Below are positions 1-5,326 of a stretch of DNA of 5,326 nt, one piece after another. Both the position numbers and the translations under genes were made by a program. Origin of the DNA: CAZFLY01 sp964519995 (GTDB lineage: Bacteria; Planctomycetota; Phycisphaerae; Sedimentisphaerales; Anaerobacaceae); NCBI GenBank assembly GCA_964519995.1, contig CAZFLY010000108.1:1-5326 (forward strand), given 5' to 3'. Position 1 is the first letter of the stretch, and each line of letters starts with the position of its first letter. Under the pieces are notes generated by a model. The model had not been told where the DNA came from. It worked only from the letters and a program-made list of their open reading frames with translations, and searched no databases.

Positions 1-48
1 CGCCAAGTCAAAGAAGTTTACCTGTGAATCGTGATTGAAGTCGTACAT
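1..48 (-). other. Start of a type I dockerin, cut by the window edge (residues 1735-1750)
   Basis: Residues D1737, N1739, D1741, N1745 and D1748 occupy positions 1, 3, 5, 9 and 12 of a calcium-binding F-hand loop, followed by L1749-A1750. This is the first half of a dockerin type I repeat; the second loop and the stop codon would lie a few dozen codons beyond base 1. Dockerins of this sort are common at the C-termini of large exported planctomycete proteins that have no classical cellulosome, where their partners are unknown. Confidence 0.75.
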
Positions 49-3000
49 ACAGGCGACTATCTGCAGCGCATTGATCAGATCGCACTGTGCTGCCCCTCCG
101 CACGGAGGCGTAACAATCACGTTCCACATACCGACCTCAATGTCGTCCAGGTCGGCTTGACAAGTTATTGTGTTCTCGTCCACAATCACAACGTTGGTGG
201 CGTTTATCCTCTTGATATCATCCCTGAACACGACCAACTCGGCGTCGACATTTATTAGTCTGAGATTGCCACCAGTGAAGTCAGTCTGGAAAAACTCAAT
301 CGCCTCTTCCCCGCCATTCTCGTAGAAGTCGAGTACCAGAAAGTGGCTGCCAGCAGCCGGAAAGTCGAAGGTCATTGTGCCGGCGGTTAGGTTTTGGAGA
401 CAATCGGTCGTCGCTGCGGCACGAGGATCTGCGTATTCCCCGACAAGCTGGCCATCGATCCACAAACTAAATCCGTCATCACTGTTCACGCCGAAGTACC
501 GCACTTTAGGTGAGGGTGCGTATATATAACCCGTGAAACGTACTGCAAAGTTGGTGCCGTCAATGTTAAATGGCGGCGCGAAGTCCAGTTCATTACCAAT
601 GAACTCTCCTTGTCCATCTGGGTTTGCGAAGTTAATCCACTGGTGAACAGCGTGCGTGGCATCCCCAATACCGCGTGTGGGGTCGTCCAGAAGCAGTGTC
701 GCTGCGTTAATCCGGTCAAACGCCTGGTCGCTCTGGACGTAAAGGGCGTCAAAGCCGATCTCTTCCGAGTCGCTGGTCAACTCAACAGAGGTCGCCGATC
801 CCGGCTCAAAGCCGCTTCCGTGAATCGTGAGATGTGCCGTACCGTTTTTGCATACCAAGCTCGGCGTTACCGAGGTAATTGCACAAGCCGGTACGCGGGT
901 TACTGTGATAGAATCAGTCGCCCCGATCATAGGATTGCCGAAACGGGTGAGCCCTTTAACGATAAGCAGATTGGGGCCCAACGAGATTGGAATGTCCACT
1001 TCGAACACATTGTTTTCTAAGAATTGTGCAGGGATAGTAGTGTCGTTGACTGAGATCCCCATTACATCCTCTGGTGCGATACCTTTGATTGTGACCGTGT
1101 CAGCCGATGTACAGAAGTCATCGCCATTATTGGTTATGATCTCAAACATATACGACGAAACCTGGGTTAGGATATAAGCTCGACGGCTGCGCACGAACTG
1201 TTTGATTCCGTCCCGTCGGTCGCTGCCAAGGCCATCGGCGATAAGGGCATTTGTGGCGTCGTCGAGAAACTGGTCGAAGGCCGTCGGTGGATCGTTTGTT
1301 CCATACGAGGTCTGCCACGGGCCTCTCACTAGATCCGCGAACGCGTGCAGGTACATCTGCCGGTATTTGTTATAGTTCAGGAACCTATAAACCTCAGGGA
1401 ACTGGCTAGTGTTCATGGAGAACAAGTTAGTGTTGGACCCATCGCCCGAGCCGAGTGTAAAGTCAATGTCCCAGGGCAGCAGGTACCACTTGTCTTCCGT
1501 CGGGGCGTAGTAGAAGTAGTTGTTCTTGCCTCGATTGTACCCGTAGCTGTCCCAGTCGCCGACGGCGTGGCGAATCGCCAAGACACGCGCGAAGTGTTCA
1601 GGATCGATGACAGATTCAATAATTTGTTCATACTCCGGGCTGTTCGGCGGAGTGTTGAGCGCAACGGCAAAATCAAAGAAATGATCCCAGTTGTCGTTCT
1701 CGCGATGTCCTCGTTTCTCAAATCCCCACCGATAGGTTTCCTTGAGCAGAGGGTGTCTATTGTCGTACTTCAGCCCTTCATCGAGGTTTGAGAATCTCGT
1801 GCCATCTGCTGTATACTCGAAATAGTCATCGATTTTGTGAATGTAGCCATCGGTATCATCCGGAAACCACTTGTTAATGTAGTCGCCGTCGATTTTCTGG
1901 ACATCCTCGTAGACCATCCCGCTAGTCTGGCTGCTGCCATTGACGATAAGGCGCACAAATTCCTGCATTGAGTATTGAAGGCCCATCTGTTTATAAAACC
2001 AGTAAGATGCGCGTTCCTGTAATGGGCCGCGGTTACCCCCTTCGGTGTTATCGAGATTTATCTCTTCTCGTTCACCGAATTTTTGGTCCGGATTGAAGTC
2101 GATCCGGTAGGCGTAGCGATCGCGGGGATTCCGGCAGCATCCACTCCGGATAAACGGGCTGCCGCGATAGCGGATCCCACAATTGTAGAAGACCTCGGTG
2201 TTGTTGTAGACGAACGTGCAATCCAGCAGTTCGTTCGAAAGATTGGGACGGGATCGAAATGTGTTGATTACGTCATTGGAGAGCCAAATGCGGTATGTGG
2301 CAAACCTGGTGCTCAGCAGTGAGTCGTCGACACGAACAAGACAGGTCCGATCGGGTATATCTGCCGAGGATTCGAGTTTTGTGGGGAACCGTGTCGATGC
2401 TGAGCCGTCGGAGGCTTCGATATAGAATGCCCGCATCGTGCCTCTGGGCGCACCCGGAATCGTGGCTGTAAAGATGCCGTCGCCATTGATCAGGTCATCG
2501 CCAGAGCCATTGTCAACCATGAGTGTGCTGGAAAACTCGGCGCTTCCCTCGGAGCGATAGTAAAGTACAACCGAGCCTACGCCGTCATTGTCGATTACAC
2601 GGGCGGTCACGATGATTGGTTCGCCGTCACCGGGCAGGACGGGCATGTGTTGCACTTCGAGAATGTCAGGCCCACGGTTGGAGACAAACGCCGAGTTTTG
2701 CAGTCCAGGCGTACCAAGGTTCAAAGGCATATTGAGTTCAAATGCGTGCGCCGGTCGAGGCGGTTGAACCGGATACCGCTCTCGTGATGTCCGCAAGAGC
2801 AGGTATCGGCTTCCTCGCAGCCACCGTGCCCAACCACGGAACGTCACTGTGCTCGCGGTTACATTAGCAATCGGCTGGTTGAGGCGATTGGCTCCGGGGT
2901 CGCCATGGCCGGTGGCAATCAGGTGCAGCGACTGGGACCCGGAGTAACAGTCCTCTGTGGTTGCAAGTGATTGGATGTGATTGCCAAGAATTCGCCAGCT

Positions 3001-5250
3001 CATCTCGCCGTTTTCGAAACCGTTGTTGCTAAGGCGGTTTGAGCCGCCAATAATCAACTCGAGGTCGTCGAGAAGTATCTCACCTCGGTTGAGCAGTATA
3101 AGCTCGAAGATATTGACAACGTCGTGGGTGTATTGGGAATCATTGCTATTGATGGTGAACGAGAATTTTTCCCATGTTGATTTGCCGCTTTCGTCACTAT
3201 CGGCCCAGGCATCGGGTGAGTTGTTGTTGCTATATGGATCGCGCAGCTCCATGCTTGTTCCCTGGCCATCAGCCCATGTCGGCCATCGGCCGCCATCGTA
3301 ATAAGTCACCTCATCGGCTATGACCATACATGTTTCGATCTGGCCGGTGTCCGGGTCCTCCTGCTCAATTGGATACGACAACCGGATGCGTTCGCTATGA
3401 TCATTCAGATTTCCCGAGTAAGGCCCGAATAGATTCGACCCAATAACCAGATTGTCGTACACGTTCTCGAGAATGTTCGGGTCCTTGGCCACAACCAGGA
3501 ATGAACCCGGCGACATCTCAGTACCTTCATCGAACACGTATGTAATACCCTCGGTGAAGGCCCAACCGCCAAGTTGGACCGTGCTGGCGCCTCGGTTGTA
3601 CAGTTCGACATATTCGTATCGCTCATCGCGGCTGCCGTGGTGGTACATTATCTCGTTGATTACGATGTCGTGAACAGCAAGCTGGGCATTTGGCGCGTTG
3701 AAAGTTGCTGAAGTAAGAAAGCCGAAATAGGCGGACCCGTCCGGATATCGGCCAAAGGTTACGTCCGGCTCAACTGCTTCGTAGCGCACCGCGTCCAGGA
3801 CGCGAATGGGCTCCGGCACAGGGTCATTTGTGGCTGCTGTCAAATAAATTGTTTCGCCAGAAGAACTCAGCCCGAAGGGGAATCCACTGGGCGGCATGCC
3901 TTCGCGGACGGCCCAGAACTGGCCGGGCTGCAGCACGATGCCGTCCTGGATCTTGTATTGGAGCAGGTTGTCCGGGTCGTCGCTAAGATATACATTGCTC
4001 AGACCAACCGGGATGGGACCTGGATTGTACAACTCGATCCAGTCGGTGCCTGGCGGCATATCACTATTGGCCAATAGCTCATTTATCACAATACGGGCGC
4101 TGGGTTCGTCCCCACCTAACACGGGGGCGATCGCGCCATAGAGCGTCGCAGTTAGTGCGAAATCAGAACTGCTCGAAGGATTTGTGTTATGCCCCTGAAT
4201 CGCGAGCACGTTGGTGCCCGGGACTAATAGTGTAATCCACGACGTACTTTCTCGCATATCGGGGCCATAGTCGGTAGCCTCATTTCCTTCAGTGTTAAAC
4301 GATGGGGGATCGCCGCTGACATTGGCCCGGCTGATCTCCACGCCGTTGAGGTACAGAACGTAGCCGTCGTCGTAGTACACAGTGCTGCGCAATTGAGTGA
4401 ACGAGGCGATCTGGTCCGCCGTCAAGGTGAAGCGCAGTCGAGCATATACCGAGGTGTAGCCGCCCTGCATATCACTCAGGACGGTTCTGATGGTCGCAAG
4501 CTCGGCCGGATCGCTGCTGTATCCATAGCCGCTGGAACCATTAAGCCACGCTGTTGTACTGGGATTGTCGTTGAAGCCCACTTGCGTCCAGTCTTGTGTA
4601 GCCTGGCCACCTGAGCCCGGTGATGGTTCCTCCATCCCCTTAAAGTACCGTCCTGTATGGCCTACATCCACAAGGATTAACAGCGTTGGGTCTTCTGGCT
4701 CGGTTTGGATTTCATCCGGCCCGCCCGGTGTGCCGCCAATAAACGTGCTTGGCGACCAGGTTGACGCTTCTTCCGGATCACCGCCGCACCTGGCGAGAAT
4801 GAGTGAGTGTCCTGCTCCATCGGGTGAGATAGGCCAGGGTCTTTCGTCGCTGTATCGAAGCGAGATGACAATTCCCCCGTTTCCGTTCGACAGCTCGACC
4901 CGTTCGCCGTTGTTGCTGAGCCTGCCTGTATAAGGACCATGCATGTCACTGATACCGTATGCCGCCTCCAGGGCAGCCGGATCGCGCGCCACTACCAGGT
5001 ACTGCTTGGCTTCGATAGTTGTTCCAGGCTCAAACTCATATTCAATACCATTCGTAAATGCGTAGCCGGTGAGGTCTTCAAACACGGCCCTGTTATTATA
5101 CAGCTCAATGAATTCAAGCGCCTCAGTTCCGTCAGCCGGGTGATACATCACCTCACTTACTACGAGCCCCATGCAGGGTTTAGCGGCCCAAAAGGTGATT
5201 ACGCAGAGCATCACCGACAAACTGCATGTATGTCGTCTCAGGTTATTCAT
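1..5250 (-). CDS. Giant exported lamin-tail / CotH-kinase / dockerin protein, C-terminus beyond the window
   Basis: One frame runs 1750 codons from ATG 5250 to base 1 without a stop. Residues 1-28 form a Sec-type signal peptide. They are followed by LTD1 (29-178), a jelly-roll-like domain (200-372), LTD2 (384-523), LTD3 (527-688), a CBM-like module (689-850), an Ig-like module (855-956), a CotH-type kinase domain (970-1364), a second Ig-like module (1365-1455), an IPT/TIG-like fold with a PA14-like insert (1456-1733), and the first loop of a type I dockerin (1735-1750). ATG 5250 is the first standard start after the in-frame TAA at 5316-5314; the next Met is codon 14, inside the hydrophobic core of the signal. 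Known: CotH of Bacillus spores is an atypical protein kinase acting on coat proteins. Inferred: this protein is exported and probably surface-attached, with an unknown substrate. The end of the dockerin and the stop codon lie outside the window. No frameshift is needed anywhere, so the gene looks intact as far as it is visible. Confidence 0.95.
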   Translation of the reverse strand, partial: MNNLRRHTCSLSVMLCVITFWAAKPCMGLVVSEVMYHPADGTEALEFIELYNNRAVFEDLTGYAFTNGIEYEFEPGTTIEAKQYLVVARDPAALEAAYGISDMHGPYTGRLSNNGERVELSNGNGGIVISLRYSDERPWPISPDGAGHSLILARCGGDPEEASTWSPSTFIGGTPGGPDEIQTEPEDPTLLILVDVGHTGRYFKGMEEPSPGSGGQATQDWTQVGFNDNPSTTAWLNGSSGYGYSSDPAELATIRTVLSDMQGGYTSVYARLRFTLTADQIASFTQLRSTVYYDDGYVLYLNGVEISRANVSGDPPSFNTEGNEATDYGPDMRESTSWITLLVPGTNVLAIQGHNTNPSSSSDFALTATLYGAIAPVLGGDEPSARIVINELLANSDMPPGTDWIELYNPGPIPVGLSNVYLSDDPDNLLQYKIQDGIVLQPGQFWAVREGMPPSGFPFGLSSSGETIYLTAATNDPVPEPIRVLDAVRYEAVEPDVTFGRYPDGSAYFGFLTSATFNAPNAQLAVHDIVINEIMYHHGSRDERYEYVELYNRGASTVQLGGWAFTEGITYVFDEGTEMSPGSFLVVAKDPNILENVYDNLVIGSNLFGPYSGNLNDHSERIRLSYPIEQEDPDTGQIETCMVIADEVTYYDGGRWPTWADGQGTSMELRDPYSNNNSPDAWADSDESGKSTWEKFSFTINSNDSQYTHDVVNIFELILLNRGEILLDDLELIIGGSNRLSNNGFENGEMSWRILGNHIQSLATTEDCYSGSQSLHLIATGHGDPGANRLNQPIANVTASTVTFRGWARWLRGSRYLLLRTSRERYPVQPPRPAHAFELNMPLNLGTPGLQNSAFVSNRGPDILEVQHMPVLPGDGEPIIVTARVIDNDGVGSVVLYYRSEGSAEFSSTLMVDNGSGDDLINGDGIFTATIPGAPRGTMRAFYIEASDGSASTRFPTKLESSADIPDRTCLVRVDDSLLSTRFATYRIWLSNDVINTFRSRPNLSNELLDCTFVYNNTEVFYNCGIRYRGSPFIRSGCCRNPRDRYAYRIDFNPDQKFGEREEINLDNTEGGNRGPLQERASYWFYKQMGLQYSMQEFVRLIVNGSSQTSGMVYEDVQKIDGDYINKWFPDDTDGYIHKIDDYFEYTADGTRFSNLDEGLKYDNRHPLLKETYRWGFEKRGHRENDNWDHFFDFAVALNTPPNSPEYEQIIESVIDPEHFARVLAIRHAVGDWDSYGYNRGKNNYFYYAPTEDKWYLLPWDIDFTLGSGDGSNTNLFSMNTSQFPEVYRFLNYNKYRQMYLHAFADLVRGPWQTSYGTNDPPTAFDQFLDDATNALIADGLGSDRRDGIKQFVRSRRAYILTQVSSYMFEIITNNGDDFCTSADTVTIKGIAPEDVMGISVNDTTIPAQFLENNVFEVDIPISLGPNLLIVKGLTRFGNPMIGATDSITVTRVPACAITSVTPSLVCKNGTAHLTIHGSGFEPGSATSVELTSDSEEIGFDALYVQSDQAFDRINAATLLLDDPTRGIGDATHAVHQWINFANPDGQGEFIGNELDFAPPFNIDGTNFAVRFTGYIYAPSPKVRYFGVNSDDGFSLWIDGQLVGEYADPRAAATTDCLQNLTAGTMTFDFPAAGSHFLVLDFYENGGEEAIEFFQTDFTGGNLRLINVDAELVVFRDDIKRINATNVVIVDENTITCQADLDDIEVGMWNVIVTPPCGGAAQCDLINALQIVACMYDFNHDSQVNFFDLA
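253..759 (-). other. PA14-like module (residues 1498-1666)
   Basis: The core FAVRFTGYIYA, then YFGVNSDDGFSLWIDGQLV (D1591, D1592, G1593, D1599), then HFLVLDFYENGGEEAIEFF, matches the PA14/PA14-like pattern in which a V-N-S-D-D-G-x-x-L-x-I-D-G hairpin and an L-x-Y/F-x-E-x-G-G strand form the ligand site. In known PA14 lectins the paired Asp residues of this loop bind calcium and sugar, so a calcium-dependent glycan-binding role is plausible. The module lies inside an IPT/TIG-like context. Confidence 0.75.
886..1158 (-). other. Ig-like module after the kinase domain (residues 1365-1455)
   Basis: A strand-rich segment with TVTIKGIAPEDVMGISVND, VFEVDIPISLGPNLLIVKGL and DSITVTRVPA. The pattern of a short new-value phrase, a strand ending in L-G-x-N-x-L-x-V, then a closing S-I-T-V strand is the usual Ig-like spacer seen after CotH domains. 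There are no catalytic motifs. Confidence 0.5.
1159..2343 (-). other. CotH-type protein kinase domain (residues 970-1364)
   Basis: The N-terminal part has YRIWLSNDVINTF and GIRYRGSP (G1025-P1032), matching the G-x-R-x-R-G loop of CotH proteins. Then come YAYRIDFN, EINLDN and QERASYWFYKQMGL, with EFVRLIVNG, GMVYEDVQKID and DYINKWF in the middle. The region HAVGDWDSYGYNRGKNNYFYY (D1232, D1234, N1239, N1243-N1244) and LLPWDIDFTLG (W1260, D1261, D1263) carries the acidic residues expected for catalysis and metal binding. The domain ends near FVRSRRAYIL. The length, about 395 residues, is usual for the family. Catalytic competence is likely from motif retention, but the exact active residues need an alignment to Bacillus CotH. 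Confidence 0.85.
2383..2688 (-). other. Ig-like module before the kinase domain (residues 855-956)
   Basis: The segment shows GPDILEV, EPIIVTARVIDNDGVGSVVLYYR, a stretch GDDLINGDGIFTATIPG, and AFYIEASDG. This is the pattern of the Ig/Fn3-like spacer commonly found just N-terminal to CotH domains in exported bacterial proteins, where an NGDGIFTA-type turn recurs. A structural or spacer role is inferred. Confidence 0.55.
2701..3186 (-). other. Carbohydrate-binding-like module (residues 689-850)
   Basis: After a strand-rich lead-in with LLDDLELIIGG, the run LSNNGFENGEMSW (N742-N743, E746) followed by YSGSQSLHLI, and later STVTFRGWARW, matches the usual opening of CBM4/9-type and related galactose-binding-like modules (N-x-x-F-E-x-G, W, then a G-S-x-S-L strand). 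The fit is by motif only, so ligand binding is an inference. A segment ending LGTPGLQNSAF leads to the next module. Confidence 0.5.
3187..3672 (-). other. Lamin-tail-like domain 3 (residues 527-688)
   Basis: DIVINEIMYHH (D528) and YVELYNRG open the domain, followed by GWAFTEGITYVF (from G562), FLVVAKDP, GPYSGNL and ERIRLS (from E620). The segment WPTWADGQGTSMELRDP and a region of Asn, Asp and Ser close it. It is a paralogue of LTD1 in the same protein. Confidence 0.85.
3682..4101 (-). other. Lamin-tail-like domain 2 (residues 384-523)
   Basis: IVINELLANS (N390) and TDWIELYNPG are the classic opening of a bacterial LTD. They are followed by a YLSDDPDN turn, LQPGQFWAVRE and LSSSGETIYL, and the domain ends near FNAPNAQ (Q523). 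It differs from LTD1 and LTD3, which resemble each other more: it is shorter and lacks the VVA-K/R-DP and GPY motifs. Confidence 0.85.
4135..4653 (-). other. Jelly-roll-like beta-sandwich domain (residues 200-372)
   Basis: The segment starts at RYFKG (R201) and contains WTQVGFND, GSSGYGY, a VYARLRFTL strand, YYDDGYVLYLNGVEI, NVLAIQGHN and SSDFALTATL. This series recurs as a spacer domain between LTDs and CotH domains in planctomycete and verrucomicrobial surface proteins and resembles a carbohydrate-binding beta-sandwich. The pattern is recognised from general knowledge; no ligand can be assigned. Confidence 0.6.
4717..5166 (-). other. Lamin-tail-like domain 1 (residues 29-178)
   Basis: The domain opens with VVSEVMYHP and FIELYN, the first strands typical of bacterial LTDs. 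It continues with GYAFTNGIEYEF (from G62), YLVVARDP, GPYTGRL and ERVEL (from E116), and closes with GGTPGGPD near residue 178, a characteristic end of the bacterial LTD. LTDs are Ig-like beta folds found in many exported bacterial proteins; their bacterial ligands are mostly unknown, and an adhesive or structural role is usually assumed. Confidence 0.85.
5167..5250 (-). other. Signal peptide (residues 1-28)
   Basis: The N-terminus has a basic stretch (R5, R6, H7), then a hydrophobic core of about 15 residues from C9 to A23, then K24-P25-C26-M27-G28 before the first beta strand of LTD1. This is the layout of a Sec/signal peptidase I signal. The cleavage point is uncertain: after G28 (small residues at -3 and -1) or near A23 are both possible. 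C26 is not in a lipobox context, so a lipoprotein is unlikely. Confidence 0.8.
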
Positions 5251-5260
5251 GTGTGTCTTA

Positions 5261-5265
5261 TCCTT
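5261..5265 (-). promoter_or_regulatory. Probable ribosome binding site for the giant CDS
   Basis: On the minus strand AAGGA lies 10 bases before ATG 5250, with another AAGG immediately upstream. The spacing is a little long but workable. It supports ATG 5250 over the internal ATG at codon 14, for which I saw no such motif. Confidence 0.5.
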
Positions 5266-5282
5266 ACCTTCAATGATGGTAG

Positions 5283-5302
5283 TTACATTCCTAAAACCTC
5301 CC
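5283..5302 (-). other. Start-stop unit: SD followed by ATG-TAA in the leader
   Basis: On the minus strand GGGAGG (5302-5297) is followed after 8 bases by ATG (5288-5286) and at once by TAA (5285-5283). The Shine-Dalgarno match and spacing are better than those of the main gene's own start. The ATG is out of frame with the CDS. Start-stop elements can stall ribosomes in leaders, but chance is a real alternative in a 76-base sample. Confidence 0.25.
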
Positions 5303-5310
5303 GATATTCT

Positions 5311-5319
5311 ATTTTATCA
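5311..5319 (-). promoter_or_regulatory. Possible extended -10 promoter element
   Basis: The minus strand reads TGATAAAAT: a TG, one base, then TAAAAT, which is five of six matches to the sigma-70 -10 hexamer with the extended TG. The predicted start would fall near 5304, leaving a leader of about 55 bases. Any -35 box would lie outside the window, so this is weak. The stretch is AT-rich compared with the gene, which by itself raises chance matches. Confidence 0.25.
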
Positions 5320-5326
5320 GATCAAC

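Larger units (their letters stand above)
3391..5166 (-). repeat. Protein-level duplication: LTD1 and LTD3
   Basis: LTD1 and LTD3 line up along most of their length at an offset of about 500 residues: GYAFTNG with GWAFTEG, YLVVARDP with FLVVAKDP, GPYTGRL with GPYSGNL, and ERVEL with ERIRL (E116 and E620). The corresponding DNA has diverged, so this is an old duplication and not a recent direct repeat. The span given runs from the start of the first copy to the conserved end of the second; LTD2 lies between them. Confidence 0.7.

Noticed and set aside
610..1177. Open frames on the plus strand in this stretch (about 136 and 116 codons)
   Set aside because: They lie antisense to the continuous coding frame, overlap each other in different frames, and their products have biased, motif-free composition. 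The minus-strand frame here encodes recognisable PA14- and Ig-like sequence.
1345..1791. Plus-strand open frame of 148 codons
   Set aside because: It is antisense to the most conserved part of the CotH domain; its length is explained by the codon pattern of the real gene, and no family is recognisable.
4565..4949. Overlapping open frames on both strands (122 codons plus, 90 codons minus)
   Set aside because: Both are out of frame with the LTD1 and jelly-roll coding sequence, and their products look like low-quality translations without domains.
5167..5250. Lipoprotein signal with C26 as the lipidated residue
   Set aside because: The residues before C26 (A-A-K-P) do not form a lipobox, and Lys and Pro just before the Cys are unfavourable. 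A Sec signal cut by signal peptidase I fits better.
5251..5326. End of an upstream gene on the same strand
   Set aside because: All three minus-strand frames hit a stop within about 13 bases of the right edge (TAG, TGA and TGA), so at most a few codons could belong to one, and nothing identifies them.
1..5326. RNA genes, CRISPR arrays, insertion sequences or DNA-level repeats
   Set aside because: No tRNA-like cloverleaf, regular spacer-repeat pattern, terminal inverted repeats or transposase motifs were seen, and the one coding frame accounts for nearly all of the window.

Overview
The window is almost entirely one gene. Read on the minus strand from an ATG at 5250, a single frame stays open for 1750 codons and runs off the window at base 1 with no stop. 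It encodes the N-terminal and central part of a very large exported multidomain protein. The order of parts is: Sec-type signal peptide, lamin-tail-like domain (LTD) 1, a jelly-roll-like beta-sandwich, LTD 2, LTD 3, a carbohydrate-binding-like module, an Ig-like module, a CotH-type kinase domain, another Ig-like module, an IPT/TIG-like fold that appears to be split by a PA14-like module, and the first calcium loop of a type I dockerin, cut by the window edge.

This architecture (LTDs plus CotH plus PA14-like module plus C-terminal dockerin in one exported protein) is typical of Planctomycetota, particularly Phycisphaerae-like lineages, and is also seen in Verrucomicrobiota and Lentisphaerota. 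The truncated end, with D-F-N-H-D and V-N-F-F-D-L-A, resembles the dockerin-like tails common in those genomes. The taxonomic call is inferred from architecture only; no marker gene is present.

Layout: 1-5250 (minus) is the coding region. 5251-5326 is a 76-base leader with a plausible Shine-Dalgarno site, a possible extended -10 element and a curious SD-preceded ATG-TAA start-stop unit. All three minus-strand frames are closed by stops near the right edge, so no upstream gene enters on that strand within the window. The plus strand shows no convincing gene.

As a working model, the LTDs and the PA14-, jelly-roll- and CBM-like modules would be adhesive or ligand-binding parts that display a CotH-type kinase domain outside the cytoplasm, with the dockerin as an attachment or sorting module. 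The substrate and partners cannot be read from the sequence.
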